Shown piece after piece: positions 8,789 to 17,462 of a stretch of DNA of 64,000 nt (position 1 is its first letter; each line of letters opens with the position of its first letter). The stretch spans positions 1-64,000 of the forward strand of contig WQWM01000004.1 in NCBI GenBank assembly GCA_009785335.1, given 5' to 3'. Source of the stretch: Oscillospiraceae bacterium (GTDB lineage: Bacteria > Bacillota > Clostridia > Oscillospirales > Acutalibacteraceae). Under the pieces are notes generated by a model. It had not been told where the DNA came from. It searched no databases and saw nothing but the letters and a program-made list of their open reading frames with translations. Both the position numbers and the translations under genes were made by a program.

Positions 8789-8817
8789 AAAAAAATCCCT
8801 CCGTAGGTGGAGGGATT
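8789..8817 (-). terminator. Terminator of the coat-protein pair
   Basis: AATCCCTCC/GGAGGGATT hairpin followed on the minus strand by seven T residues, directly after the stop codon at 8825. Confidence 0.8.
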
Positions 8818-8824
8818 GAGGCGA

Positions 8825-9094
8825 TTAGCCCAGCTGTTGCGCAATGCCTTCAAATTTCACGCGTGCTTGCTGGATTTTTTGCGGCTCGGCAGCCACGGTG
8901 GGATACCAGCCGCGCTCATGCATGGCGGTGAATACTTGCGCTTGTCCGCTTTGTTCTTCGCTGTGGATTTTCAGCATGTCACGCTTGAGCTTGGGGCAGG
9001 CGCACTCCCCTGCCGACTGATTGAATTCAGCGGCAGCTTGCTTCTGTGATGCCAAAATGTCGGCCAAAATTTCCTGGTCTTGCAATTTCTTCAT
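8825..9094 (-). CDS. CotF-like spore coat protein
   Basis: 89 residues, alpha-helical. It has the layout of the C-terminal CotF-type segment: helix, short Cys-containing turn (GECACPKLKRDML), helix with MHERGWYPTVAAEPQKI near the end. The GWYP and A-x-P-x-K-I segment is typical of clostridial spore coat proteins of this group. Cotranscribed with the smaller CotF-like gene upstream (gap 24 nt). Coat function is inferred from family resemblance. Confidence 0.8.
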   Translation of the reverse strand: MKKLQDQEILADILASQKQAAAEFNQSAGECACPKLKRDMLKIHSEEQSGQAQVFTAMHERGWYPTVAAEPQKIQQARVKFEGIAQQLG

Positions 9095-9118
9095 GGTTCT
9101 TAAATCCTTTCATCATCT

Positions 9119-9301
9119 TTACTTCAAGTGACCCATGAGCGTGTTAAAGTGTTGCTCGTGGCGGTCGGCCAAGTGCTCGGCCTGCTGTTTAATGGCAGGA
9201 TCTTTGGCTGCACTGGCAAAATTGCGAAATTTTTTCACCAAAAGTTGCTCGTGATTCATCGCGTCCTCAATGGCGGTGAGTTCTTTTGTGGTTAGCGGCA
9301 T
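9119..9301 (-). CDS. Small CotF-like spore coat protein
   Basis: 60 residues from the ATG at 9301, which follows AAGGAG; the longer upstream extension has no ribosome site. The sequence MPLTTKELTAIEDAMNHEQL and the HEQHFNTLMGHLK end match the short partner protein found next to CotF-type coat proteins in Clostridia. It is first in a two-gene operon with the gene at 8825. Together they probably form a helical coat assembly. Confidence 0.8.
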   Translation of the reverse strand: MPLTTKELTAIEDAMNHEQLLVKKFRNFASAAKDPAIKQQAEHLADRHEQHFNTLMGHLK

Positions 9302-9360
9302 GTGTGCAATCTCCTTCATTGTAAATTTGTCGCATGACAGTATTATCATGCACGCCAGAC

Positions 9361-9389
9361 TTGACATTATGCCTGCCATGTGCTATACT
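9361..9389 (+). promoter_or_regulatory. Sigma-A promoter for the argF operon
   Basis: TTGACA, 17-bp spacer, TATACT, 34 nt before the argF start. I see no convincing ARG box. Confidence 0.8.
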
Positions 9390-9422
9390 AATTGTCTACC
9401 ATTTTTTGCATGGAGTATAGTT

Positions 9423-10328
9423 ATGAAAAAAGATTTTTTACTGCTTAGGCACTATAGCACCGAAGAATTGACGGCACTGCTGAACTTGGCCGCCGAGCTC
9501 AAGGCCAAAACCAAAGCCGGGCACTGTCCGGCACTGCTGGCTGGCAAAACACTCGCCATGATTTTCGAAAAATCCTCCACTCGCACGCGCATTTCATTTG
9601 AAGTGGGCATGCATCAACTGGGGGGTAAAGCGCTTTATCTCAACAGCGGCGACCTGCAAATGGGCCGCGGTGAATCTATCGCTGACACCGCGCGGGTGCT
9701 TTCGCGCTATGTGGATGGCATCATGGCACGGGTTTACGCGCAGTCCACCGTGGATGACCTAGCAAAGTGGTCGGATATCCCTGTCATCAACGGCCTCAGC
9801 GACCTCGCCCACCCCTGCCAAATCATGGCCGACCTGCTGACCATTCGCGAGCACAAAGGTGAACTTGCAGGCAAAACCCTTTGCTATGTGGGCGACGGCA
9901 ACAATGTGGCCAACTCGCTCATTTGGGGCTGCATTAAACTGGGCATGGCTGTGCGTATGGCTTGCCCGGCGGGCTATGAACCCGATGCCGCAACCATGGC
10001 TTGGGCGCGCGAAAATGGCGATTTCGCCTGCTCACCAGATGTGCTTGCCATGGCTAGCAACGCAGATGTGCTCTACACCGACGTGTGGGCCAGCATGGGC
10101 CAAGAAGACGAGCAAGCCGCGCGCGAAGCCATTTTCGCCGGCTATCAAATCAATCAAGCTGTGGTAGATGCCGCCGCCGAAGGCTGCATCGTGATGCATG
10201 ACCTGCCCGCCAAAAAGGGGCAGGAAATCACCGAGGATGTGTTTGAAGCACACGCCAATGTCATTTTCGACCAAGCGGAGAATCGTCTGCATGCCCAAAA
10301 AGCGATTTTGGTGCATCTGATGCAATGA
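9423..10328 (+). CDS. argF: Ornithine carbamoyltransferase
   Basis: 301 residues, normal length. It makes citrulline from ornithine and carbamoyl phosphate in arginine biosynthesis. The carbamoyl-phosphate loop STRTRISFE (52-60), HPCQ (130-133) and the ornithine-closing loop DVWASMGQE (220-228) are all present. The usual HCLP motif is HDLP here (259-262), placing Asp where the family normally has the ornithine-binding Cys. The ATG at 9423 is a few bases downstream of a weak ribosome site (TGGAG); the long upstream extension is not credible. First gene of a six-gene overlapping operon; no other arg gene is in the window. Confidence 0.92.
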   Translation: MKKDFLLLRHYSTEELTALLNLAAELKAKTKAGHCPALLAGKTLAMIFEKSSTRTRISFEVGMHQLGGKALYLNSGDLQMGRGESIADTARVLSRYVDGIMARVYAQSTVDDLAKWSDIPVINGLSDLAHPCQIMADLLTIREHKGELAGKTLCYVGDGNNVANSLIWGCIKLGMAVRMACPAGYEPDAATMAWARENGDFACSPDVLAMASNADVLYTDVWASMGQEDEQAAREAIFAGYQINQAVVDAAAEGCIVMHDLPAKKGQEITEDVFEAHANVIFDQAENRLHAQKAILVHLMQ

Positions 10329-11116
10329 ATATACAAATAATCGTCACCGACCTTGACCGCACCTTGCTGCGCAGCGACAAAAGTATCTCGCCCTACACGG
10401 CGCAGGTGCTCAATCGTTGCCGCGCAGCAGGGATTAAGCTCGTGTTCGCCACAGCGCGACCAGAAAATGCCTGCAAACGTTCTGTCAACACGATATGTCC
10501 CGATGCGATTGTATCCAATGGCGGTGCGCTTGCCCGTGTGGGCGATGAGGTTGTTTATCGCGCTGCCATGGATATTGAAACTACCAATGCGTTGCTACAG
10601 CAATGCCAGTTGCAGCCAAGTACTGGTTATATCACGGTTGAAACCGACAAGGGCTTCTTTGTCAACAAGCCCGTTGATAAAAATGATCCAGGCTGGGCTG
10701 ATTTTCGCCCGGCACATCACATGGATTTTAAGCTGGGCTTGGACTGCGAAGCCTATAAAATCGTTGTGGAAATCGCAGACGCCACAACGGCTTATGCTTT
10801 AGCATCTGATTTTCCTACAGTGCATGTGACTTCATTCTCTGGTGAAGATTGGGTTCAATTTGCAGACCGCGCCGCCACCAAATGGAATGCGATTCACCAT
10901 TTGGCGGAGCGCTGGGATATTCCCACCGCCAACATCATTGCCTTTGGCGATGACTGGAATGACATTGAAATGCTGCGCCATTGCGGCGTGGGCGTTGCGG
11001 TGGCCAATGCGCTGCCGCAAGCGAAAGTGGCAGCAGATTTTATCTGCGCACGCAACGATGAAGACGGCGTGGCACAATGGTTAGATAAACATGTTCTGCA
11101 GGAGGACAACCCTTGA
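10325..11116 (+). CDS. HAD-superfamily (Cof/IIB) phosphatase
   Basis: 263 residues. Motif I is DLDRTLL (9-15), with Asp9 nucleophile and Asp11 acid/base. Motif IV is GDDWNDIEM (208-216). The large cap inserted between them places it in HAD subclass IIB (Cof/YwpJ-like), which dephosphorylates sugar or flavin phosphates in the cytoplasm. The ATG overlaps the argF stop (ATGA), indicating translational coupling. Substrate unknown. Confidence 0.88.
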   Translation: MNIQIIVTDLDRTLLRSDKSISPYTAQVLNRCRAAGIKLVFATARPENACKRSVNTICPDAIVSNGGALARVGDEVVYRAAMDIETTNALLQQCQLQPSTGYITVETDKGFFVNKPVDKNDPGWADFRPAHHMDFKLGLDCEAYKIVVEIADATTAYALASDFPTVHVTSFSGEDWVQFADRAATKWNAIHHLAERWDIPTANIIAFGDDWNDIEMLRHCGVGVAVANALPQAKVAADFICARNDEDGVAQWLDKHVLQEDNP

Positions 11117-11571
11117 CCAAGTCTCAAACCCAAAAGATTGATGCACTCATACGCGCGTTGCCAGAAGATGAATGTGAATTATACCGCGACATTGCTGAAT
11201 ATGCCGTGGCGTTGGGCTATGCGCCATCGCCTGTGAAAAACGTGCACGGATTGACCGGAGCGGTGGCTTTTACGAGTGCCAAAGTTGGCAAACGATTGTG
11301 TAAAATCAGCCCGCCAAACGAAAATCACGGTAGCGGCAAAGCGCTATATGGCGAGGGCAAAACGATATTGGCGTTGGCGTTTTATGCAACACCGGTTTAT
11401 TCTGCGCTGTTTCGCAACGCCATTGAGCAAGAGCTTGCCACAGGGGGTTGCACACGCTGCAAGCTGGTTGAACTGCCGCCAATCAGCTCAGCGCATGTTG
11501 ACGAAATCAAAGCGATGATGAAAACCCAAGATGATTTTTGGGTGGGAGGAACGCACCATGACATGGCGTAA
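11113..11571 (+). CDS. Uncharacterised protein
   Basis: 152 residues, start TTG at 11113 overlapping the upstream stop and preceded by CAGGAGG. It contains GEGKTILALAF but not a proper Walker A (GxxxxGKS/T is incomplete), so I do not call it an ATPase. CxxC-like spacing (GGCTRCKLVELPP) occurs near residue 117. No family recognised. It sits inside the argF operon and overlaps the next gene by 14 nt. Confidence 0.7.
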   Translation: MTKSQTQKIDALIRALPEDECELYRDIAEYAVALGYAPSPVKNVHGLTGAVAFTSAKVGKRLCKISPPNENHGSGKALYGEGKTILALAFYATPVYSALFRNAIEQELATGGCTRCKLVELPPISSAHVDEIKAMMKTQDDFWVGGTHHDMA

Positions 11572-12112
11572 AAAACTCAACAACGGCGAGATTTACTTCT
11601 GTGACGAAACAGGCTTTGCCGAGGAACAGCTCGTATGCCTAGAGAAACTCTATGACATCAACCAAACCCGCCCCAGCGAAAAAGTAAAACGCGCCGCTCT
11701 GCTGCAAGATTTCTTCGGCAGCGTGGGCGAAAATCTCTACATCGAGCTACCGTTGCACGCCAATTGGGGACGCAACACTTATTGGGGCAACAATTGCTAT
11801 GCGAATTTTAACCTCACACTGGTTGACGACGGCGACATCTACATCGGCGACAACGTGCTCATCGCGCCAAACGTGGTGATTTCCACTGCTGGGCATCCCG
11901 TTGACCCTGACTTGCGCCGCAAAACTGCGCAGTTTTCAAAAACCGTGCGCATCGGCAACAACGTGTGGATTGGTGCAAATGCGTCCATCATGCCTGGGGT
12001 GACAATCGGCGACAACAGCGTCATCGGTGCAGGCAGCGTGGTCACGCGGGACATCCCCGCCAATGTGGTGGCGGTGGGTGTGCCTTGTCGTGTGGTGCGG
12101 GAGATAACATGA
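11558..12112 (+). CDS. Maltose/galactoside-type sugar O-acetyltransferase
   Basis: 184 residues from the ATG at 11558, chosen because GGGAGG lies just upstream. The left-handed beta-helix hexapeptide repeats are clear ([40 protein letters not shown]), and the catalytic histidine is in STAGHPVDP. The N-terminal cap resembles the Maa/LacA domain. It should transfer acetyl from acetyl-CoA to a sugar hydroxyl; the acceptor is not known. The product usually ends [11 protein letters not shown] as here. Confidence 0.9.
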   Translation: MTWRKKLNNGEIYFCDETGFAEEQLVCLEKLYDINQTRPSEKVKRAALLQDFFGSVGENLYIELPLHANWGRNTYWGNNCYANFNLTLVDDGDIYIGDNVLIAPNVVISTAGHPVDPDLRRKTAQFSKTVRIGNNVWIGANASIMPGVTIGDNSVIGAGSVVTRDIPANVVAVGVPCRVVREIT

Positions 12113-12411
12113 GCGAAAAAATTTACGCATTCACCGCCGAAATCAAGCAAGTGCCAAACATGGACGGCGCGTATGTGCAGTTTCCATATGATGTTCGTGC
12201 GGAATTCGGCACTGGCAGAGTTAAAGTGCATGCCACGTTTGACGACGAACCTTATGACGGCAGCATTGTTAACATGGGCTTGAAGCACGCAGATGGCTCG
12301 GTTTGTTATATCATCGGTGTGCGTAAAGATATTCGGGCAAAAATCGGCAAACAACCAGGTGATACCGTGCAAGTGACAATCAAACAGCAACACGAAAGAA
12401 GTGCACCATGA
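12109..12411 (+). CDS. DUF1905 family protein
   Basis: 100 residues, starting at an ATGA overlap with the previous gene. The pattern [18 protein letters not shown], then [20 protein letters not shown], matches the double-psi-type fold of DUF1905 proteins. Members are cytoplasmic and uncharacterised. Overlapping starts on both sides imply coordinated translation with the acetyltransferase and the lipoprotein. Confidence 0.75.
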   Translation: MSEKIYAFTAEIKQVPNMDGAYVQFPYDVRAEFGTGRVKVHATFDDEPYDGSIVNMGLKHADGSVCYIIGVRKDIRAKIGKQPGDTVQVTIKQQHERSAP

Positions 12412-13151
12412 AAAATTTGCAACCCGTTACGCATTATACCCCGCCCTTACTGCCGATGCTAGCCGAAAAGCCAAGCCTGTGCGAGTTGCCTAAACGCTGG
12501 GCACGCAACGCCGCTGTGGTGGCGTGCATTGGCATGCTTGGGGCAACAACGCTTGCGGGCTGCATGGGTGCGCATAACTACGCTGATGACACAACAACGA
12601 CCACCCAATATGCTACTGAAGCCCTGCCGCCTTATCAAACGCGAGAACCTGTGCATGTCAACTATAGTGACCTTGACATTGAAGTGCGGCTATCACATGG
12701 TGGCAGCGGCTTTGCATTTTATGTGGTGCATCTGACCGAACAGGAAATGCATAATATTTTGCGTGCGGAGCTTAGCGCTGCTGGGTTAAACTTCAATGAC
12801 GCCTCGCCTGCCTACACAGTTGAGTGGGAGTTTGATGATTTCCCTAACGGCATGCGCACATTAAACTTAAGACTGAGCTGGTTTAATGCCGAAAAAAATA
12901 TCGGCATTATCTTTGGGTTCGGTACGCAAGATGTAATTGACGGCTTTGCCGAGCAACATGGCATAATCGCTGGAATATTTCATAACCCCTCTAGTTCGTT
13001 TTTTTGGAATGATGAACTTGGTCGGTATCTGCATGCTCTCGTTCCACCAACAGACGAAGAGGTTGCGGCAACCGTTCCCCGATTGGTTGCACACTTGCGC
13101 GCACAAGTAGACGATTTCATCACTCACCTGCAAAGCGAAGGCATTCTATAA
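12408..13151 (+). CDS. Predicted lipoprotein of unknown function
   Basis: 247 residues, starting by ATGA overlap. A long N-region (about 30 residues) precedes a hydrophobic stretch that ends in a lipobox, TTLAGC (about residues 47-52), so the mature protein would be lipid-anchored at Cys. The mature part has a Thr-rich linker (TTTTTQ) and a globular domain rich in aromatic residues. If the start is further in, the signal peptide would be conventional in length, but no internal ATG with a ribosome site is visible. No family recognised. Confidence 0.65.
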   Translation: MKNLQPVTHYTPPLLPMLAEKPSLCELPKRWARNAAVVACIGMLGATTLAGCMGAHNYADDTTTTTQYATEALPPYQTREPVHVNYSDLDIEVRLSHGGSGFAFYVVHLTEQEMHNILRAELSAAGLNFNDASPAYTVEWEFDDFPNGMRTLNLRLSWFNAEKNIGIIFGFGTQDVIDGFAEQHGIIAGIFHNPSSSFFWNDELGRYLHALVPPTDEEVAATVPRLVAHLRAQVDDFITHLQSEGIL

Positions 13152-13171
13152 ATTAACACACGAGGTACCCC

Positions 13172-14110
13172 ATGAAAAACAAAACCCTCCTCAAAGCCAT
13201 TCTCATCTCCATCTGCGCGATTGCCTTGGTGGCATTGCTGCTGGGCGGCACATGGCTGTTTGTGCTGCCACGCCTTGGCGCGCAAAGCGACCAAGACTTC
13301 ACCCGGCAAATCAACGCGCAAAGCCTGTGGCAAAACAGCATGGACGACCGCATTCCCATCACCGAGCTATATCATGTGATGGCACGGCACATGCTGCAAG
13401 ACGATGATCAAGCAAGGCTGCTGCTGATTGTCTACGACGGCGCACTGGCCAACGTGGCCGGCACGCGTGCAGTGCAGTATCCCGATGCGCCATTGAGGCA
13501 GTTCGCTGCACTGGGCAACCTGTGGCTGGGCTATGTGGGCGGTGCCACGCCGGGCGACCAAACCACGGATACCTCCCCCGGCTTTGCCAGCTTGTTCACG
13601 GGCACATGGGGGCTGCAAAATGGCGTGCGCAACAACAGTGGCACCCTTTCGCCCGAGATTCCTACCATCCTACGGCGCATGCACGAACACGGCCTGCGGG
13701 CACGGTTTTCCTATTCCTGGCGATCACACGGCACCGTCAATTTCCGGCATGAGATGGCGCAATTCCCCACGCTGTTTGACTTCGCGCGCGGCGATGCAGG
13801 CACGATAGCAAGCATGCTTGATGCCATCGAAAGCGGCTATGATGCCGTGCTGGGCAGCCTGGAAGCCGTGGATACCTGGGGACATATCACCGGTTATCAC
13901 TACAACAACCCCTTCTATCACAGGGCATTTGCGCGAAACGAAACAGCTGCTGTGCGGCTTATTGCAGCGGCGCAAGCACGGGCAGACGCTTACGGCGAAG
14001 ACTGGCTGATTATCCTGCTCAGCGACCACGGCGGCATTGGCACCGACCATGGCGGCACAACCTTGATGGAAAACACAGTTTGGTTCGCGAGTAACCAACG
14101 AATATTTTGA
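13172..14110 (+). CDS. Membrane-anchored alkaline-phosphatase-superfamily protein
   Basis: 312 residues. An N-terminal membrane helix (about 8-33) is followed by an extracellular alkaline-phosphatase/sulfatase-like fold. Visible metal-site motifs are LLIVYDGA (about 87-94), the TSPGFASLFTG nucleophile region (about 134-144), VDTWGH, and LLSDHGGIGTDHG near 290. The family hydrolyses phosphate or sulfate esters or phosphodiesters. It lies 20 nt after the lipoprotein gene and has its own AGG-type ribosome site (CACGAGGTACCCC). The end of the protein is short for the superfamily but reaches a normal stop and terminator. Confidence 0.8.
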   Translation: MKNKTLLKAILISICAIALVALLLGGTWLFVLPRLGAQSDQDFTRQINAQSLWQNSMDDRIPITELYHVMARHMLQDDDQARLLLIVYDGALANVAGTRAVQYPDAPLRQFAALGNLWLGYVGGATPGDQTTDTSPGFASLFTGTWGLQNGVRNNSGTLSPEIPTILRRMHEHGLRARFSYSWRSHGTVNFRHEMAQFPTLFDFARGDAGTIASMLDAIESGYDAVLGSLEAVDTWGHITGYHYNNPFYHRAFARNETAAVRLIAAAQARADAYGEDWLIILLSDHGGIGTDHGGTTLMENTVWFASNQRIF

Positions 14111-14123
14111 CGTAAACATTACA

Positions 14124-14157
14124 CAGGCAGGTGGATGAGAATCCGCCTGTTTTTTTC
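14124..14157 (+). terminator. Terminator of the argF region
   Basis: AGGTGGAT/ATCCGCCT stem followed by seven T residues. Confidence 0.8.
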
Positions 14158-14168
14158 ACCCGGGCAAG

Positions 14169-14272
14169 CTATAGTCGATAAACTTGAAAAGCGTCTGCAA
14201 AATTTGCGAGAATATTGCCCGTCGGAAAATAGACTGCAAAGATCGGACGGTTTTTAAGTTTGTTGACTATAT
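14169..14272. mobile_element. Small MITE-like element with 17-bp terminal inverted repeats
   Basis: CTATAGTCGATAAACTT (14169-14185) is matched by AAGTTTGTTGACTATAT (14256-14272) in inverted orientation with a few mismatches. The 70-bp interior is non-coding and itself partly palindromic (CCGTC ... GACGG). Typical size and structure for a MITE; no transposase nearby. Confidence 0.55.
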
Positions 14273-14358
14273 TGTTTCCCCTTGGGTCAAGTTGGCATAG
14301 GATGTCTTAGGCTAGTGCTTGCACAACGCCAAACGACAACTCAGGGAGAGAACAACAT

Positions 14359-15513
14359 ATGGCACATAAACCAACCATCAACAACACACTGCTGCGCCGC
14401 GCATACGCCGGTTCTTGCAACTATCCTGATAATGACCACTGCATACCGCCCAGTGCAGGCGCTTGTTATCCCAATTATCCCGCACGCTGTGGCAACCTTG
14501 GTTGTTGCGCCACCGGCTGCAGCGCAACGGGCAGCACAGGTCCAACGGGCCCCACTGGCCCCGCCGCCCCTGGCACGGGCTGTGCCATGCCGTCCTATAC
14601 CTTTGTGGCCAACGGACATAGCATCGTGCAAATCGACCCGATTACGCACCAAACACATGCCATGCTGGAATTGCCCTGCACAGTACATTTTTTAGCCGCA
14701 GACCCCCAGCAACGCCGCCTGTATTTCCTATGCAACAACGGTTGCGCAGGAGTCTATGATCTTAACACAAATACGGTCAGCCAGTTGCCGCAAATCAGCG
14801 GATACTATGCTGCCGTCAACCCTAATAACCAAAAGCTCTATGTTTCGACCGATGAACAGGTGCTGGTGCTCAACGGCTTCACTAACGAAATCATCGCCAA
14901 TGTTCCCATGCAACATCCGCGCGACATTGTGGTTAATCCCAACACCAACCTCGTTTACGTTGCTGCGGATGGCGGGTTGAATATCATCAACAGCAACACA
15001 GACACCGTTGTGGGCAACATAGAATCAGACGCAGCGCTTTCCGCCATGAAAATCGACCCCTGCACCAACAACCTCTTGGTGAATGTGGATAACAACGGTC
15101 TTGGTTTTATCGACGCAAACTGTAATACGCTGTGCGAGGTCATCCCCGTGCAAGGCGGCGTGCGTGCCGTGGCGATAGATTCGCGCCTTGGCTTGGCTTA
15201 CGCCATCAATGCCGCTGGCGACCAAGTGTTTGTGTTTGATTTGTGCACGCGGGAAATCGTCGGCACGCTTGAACTGCCGCAGGGCAGCTTTGTCAACGGC
15301 ATTTCAGTTGATCCCACTAATCACTTGCTATATCTTTCCACCAACTACGGCATCCTGATTGTGGACGGCGGCATGAACAAAATCATCGGCCTGCTGCCAG
15401 GCGTGCTGAATACAGGCGGCTTGATTACCATGGCTTGTGTGCCAACGCCGCCTTGTCGTCCTTGTCGCTGCGCCAGAAGCAGCGCTGGCCCTGCAAACAC
15501 AGGCATTTTCTAG
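14359..15513 (+). CDS. Collagen-stub protein with YVTN-type beta-propeller
   Basis: 384 residues. After a Cys-rich head (about 1-55), three G-x-T/P triplets (GSTGPTGPTGP) form a very short collagen-like stub. The rest, about residues 80-365, is a seven-bladed-style YVTN beta-propeller, with repeats such as VNPNNQKLYVSTDEQVLVL and VNPNTNLVYVAADGGLNII. The C-terminus is again Cys-rich (PPCRPCRCARSS). There is no signal peptide, which with the Cys-rich ends suggests assembly onto the spore surface from the mother cell rather than secretion. Start ATG 14359 with a GGGAGAG ribosome site. Confidence 0.8.
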   Translation: MAHKPTINNTLLRRAYAGSCNYPDNDHCIPPSAGACYPNYPARCGNLGCCATGCSATGSTGPTGPTGPAAPGTGCAMPSYTFVANGHSIVQIDPITHQTHAMLELPCTVHFLAADPQQRRLYFLCNNGCAGVYDLNTNTVSQLPQISGYYAAVNPNNQKLYVSTDEQVLVLNGFTNEIIANVPMQHPRDIVVNPNTNLVYVAADGGLNIINSNTDTVVGNIESDAALSAMKIDPCTNNLLVNVDNNGLGFIDANCNTLCEVIPVQGGVRAVAIDSRLGLAYAINAAGDQVFVFDLCTREIVGTLELPQGSFVNGISVDPTNHLLYLSTNYGILIVDGGMNKIIGLLPGVLNTGGLITMACVPTPPCRPCRCARSSAGPANTGIF

Positions 15514-15625
15514 CAATGTAAAGGCATTTGCCTTGCCAATTTTCTGCACCGTTGCGAGAAATCGCAAAGCAAAATCACTTTACAGCAAAAAAAATCAAAG
15601 GATGCGAAAAAATGTGAAAAAGGGC

Positions 15626-15654
15626 TTGCAATTGCCGCAAAGATGTGCTATAAT
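15626..15654 (+). promoter_or_regulatory. Sigma-A promoter for rpsT
   Basis: TTGCAA, 17-bp spacer, TATAAT, 40 nt before the rpsT start. Confidence 0.85.
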
Positions 15655-15694
15655 ATTACATTGTATGAGTGAACTGTAAGGAGGTGAACGACAC

Positions 15695-15943
15695 ATGCCC
15701 AACATTAAATCCGCAAAAAAACGTGTGAAAGTTAGCGAAAAACGCACTGCTCAAAACAAAGCACACAAATCCGCGCTGAAAACTGTCCTGAAAAAAGCGC
15801 GCAATGCACAAGGCGACGACCAAGCCGTTATGGTGCAACAGGCTATCCAAAAGGTAGACCAAGCCGCAGCCAAAGGCCTCATTCACAAAAACAACGCTGC
15901 CCGCAAGAAATCCGCACTGGCCAAGCTTGCGCAACAAGCGTAA
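15695..15943 (+). CDS. rpsT: 30S ribosomal protein S20
   Basis: 82 residues. The start MPNIKSAKKRVKVSEKR and the end HKNNAARKKSALAKLA are diagnostic of bS20, a helical protein that binds 16S rRNA early in 30S assembly. The strong ribosome site AAGGAGG is 9 nt before the ATG. A hairpin (ACGCTC/GAGCGT, 15948-15980) follows, and tRNA-Thr lies 43 nt beyond the stop, so read-through cotranscription is possible. Confidence 0.97.
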   Translation: MPNIKSAKKRVKVSEKRTAQNKAHKSALKTVLKKARNAQGDDQAVMVQQAIQKVDQAAAKGLIHKNNAARKKSALAKLAQQA

Positions 15944-15947
15944 CCAT

Positions 15948-15980
15948 AACCGCACGCTCTTTGTTTTATGCGAGAGCGTT
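15948..15980 (+). terminator. Weak terminator-like hairpin after rpsT
   Basis: ACGCTC pairs with GAGCGT but there is only a short T-rich tail, so it may act as a processing or attenuating hairpin before the tRNA. Confidence 0.4.
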
Positions 15981-15986
15981 TGGTTT

Positions 15987-16061
15987 GCCACTGTGGCTCA
16001 ATGGTAGAGCAGCTCATTCGTAATGAGCAGGTTGTCGGTTCGATTCCGACCAGTGGCTCCA
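15987..16061 (+). tRNA. tRNA-Thr (CGT anticodon)
   Basis: 75 nt including encoded CCA. The acceptor arms GCCACTG/CAGTGGC pair. The anticodon stem GCTCA/TGAGC encloses the loop TTCGTAA, giving anticodon CGT, which reads ACG (Thr). The T-loop GGTTCGATTCC is canonical. Confidence 0.95.
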
Positions 16062-16077
16062 CCCCTGCGGGGCGCAA

Positions 16078-16128
16078 GTCGCTTCGCTGTGTCCTATGCC
16101 GGTTTCGTGTGTAGGGCATTTTTTTCGT
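16078..16128 (+). terminator. Terminator region of tRNA-Thr containing the dispersed element
   Basis: The 20-bp dispersed motif GTCGCTTCGCTGTGTCCTAT occupies 16078-16097. Its end forms an ATGCC/GGGCAT hairpin followed by TTTTTTT. Confidence 0.6.
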
Positions 16129-16211
16129 CCTTTTTTCTCGCATTCACTTTTATAAACGCATAGCATTCTCGCAACCAAAGTATAAATCATACCCAAACTA
16201 AGGAGACCAAT

Positions 16212-17417
16212 TTGACTTTCAACAATCTCAACCTAATAGACCCACTGCTTCGCGCCCTGCGCAAAGAGGGCTATGAAACCCCCACGCCCATTCAAGAACA
16301 AACTATCCCGCTGATGCTTTCGGGCCGCGATATTCTGGGCTGCGCGCAAACTGGCACAGGCAAAACGGCCGCCTTTGCGCTGCCAACCTTGCAAACACTT
16401 TGCCAGCAACCAGTCGGCAGCAAACGAGTTCCACGGGCGCTGATTCTCACCCCAACGCGTGAGCTGGCACTGCAAATTACCGAAAGCTTTCAGGCCTACG
16501 GGCGATATACCAACTTAAAAACAACGTGTATTTTCGGCGGTGTGTCGCAACAATCGCAAGTGGATGCCCTGCGCAAAGGTGTGGATATTCTGGTGGCAAC
16601 ACCGGGGCGGCTGAATGATTTAATCGGCCAAGGGCTGTGTGATTTGCGCTCGGTCAGCATTTTCACGCTGGATGAAGCGGACCGCATGCTGGACATGGGC
16701 TTCATTCACGACGTGAAGAAAATCATCGCCAAACTGCCCACAAAGCGGCAAACCCTGCTTTTTTCTGCAACCATGCCCAAGGAAATAGAGAGCCTCGCCG
16801 CAACCATCCTCAAAAACCCCAAGAAAGTAGCAGTCGCGCCGGTGGCATCAACGGTAGACACCATCGAGCAGTCCATTTATTTTGTGGACAAGCCCAATAA
16901 AATTGAGCTGCTGCTGCACTTGCTTGAGGACGAAAACATTGCGTCGGCACTCACCTTTTCGCGCACCAAGCATGGCGCAGACCGCATCTGCAAAAAATTG
17001 TGCCGTGCAGGCATCGCCGCAAGGGCGATTCACGGCGATAAATCGCAAAACTCACGGCAAAGCGCACTGCGGGAATTTAAACAGGGTCAAGTGCGCGTGC
17101 TGGTGGCAACCGATATCGCCGCGCGCGGCATTGACATTGACCAGCTGTCGCATGTCATCAACTACGACCTGCCCAACGAGCCCGAAACCTATGTGCATCG
17201 CATTGGGCGCACAGGTCGAGCTGGCTTGTCCGGCATCGCGATTTCATTGTGCGATTTTGACGAAAAAGCATATTTGAAAAACATTGAAAAGCTGACCAAA
17301 AAACAAGTTCCGGTTGTGGATGACCACCCCTGGCCTATGCAGCATTTTGAGCCCGCGCCACCCAAGCCACAGCGTCCACCCAGACGTCGAAACAAGCCCG
17401 GGGAGATGAAACGATAG
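16212..17417 (+). CDS. DEAD-box ATP-dependent RNA helicase
   Basis: 401 residues. Motifs in order: Q motif ([11 protein letters not shown]), Walker A AQTGTGKT (about 50-57), PTREL, GG, TPGR, DEAD (DEADRML), SAT (FSATMP) and the C-terminal [11 protein letters not shown] short basic tail ends it ([13 protein letters not shown]), as in RhlE/CshB-type enzymes. It unwinds short RNA duplexes in ribosome assembly, mRNA turnover or cold adaptation. The start is TTG at 16212 with AAGGAGA 7 nt upstream; the family Q-motif begins right after, supporting the start. Confidence 0.93.
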   Translation: MTFNNLNLIDPLLRALRKEGYETPTPIQEQTIPLMLSGRDILGCAQTGTGKTAAFALPTLQTLCQQPVGSKRVPRALILTPTRELALQITESFQAYGRYTNLKTTCIFGGVSQQSQVDALRKGVDILVATPGRLNDLIGQGLCDLRSVSIFTLDEADRMLDMGFIHDVKKIIAKLPTKRQTLLFSATMPKEIESLAATILKNPKKVAVAPVASTVDTIEQSIYFVDKPNKIELLLHLLEDENIASALTFSRTKHGADRICKKLCRAGIAARAIHGDKSQNSRQSALREFKQGQVRVLVATDIAARGIDIDQLSHVINYDLPNEPETYVHRIGRTGRAGLSGIAISLCDFDEKAYLKNIEKLTKKQVPVVDDHPWPMQHFEPAPPKPQRPPRRRNKPGEMKR

Positions 17418-17462
17418 GCTGTTCTGGCAATTTTAATGCAAATAAAGAATCGGAGAATAGCT

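Noticed and set aside
11340-11380. Walker A motif in the unknown protein at 11113
   Set aside because: GEGKTILALAF lacks the preceding Gly spacing of GxxxxGK[ST], and no Walker B follows.
16062-16130. A riboswitch or T-box after tRNA-Thr
   Set aside because: The structure is explained by the dispersed element plus a simple hairpin and T run; no T-box or aptamer consensus is present.
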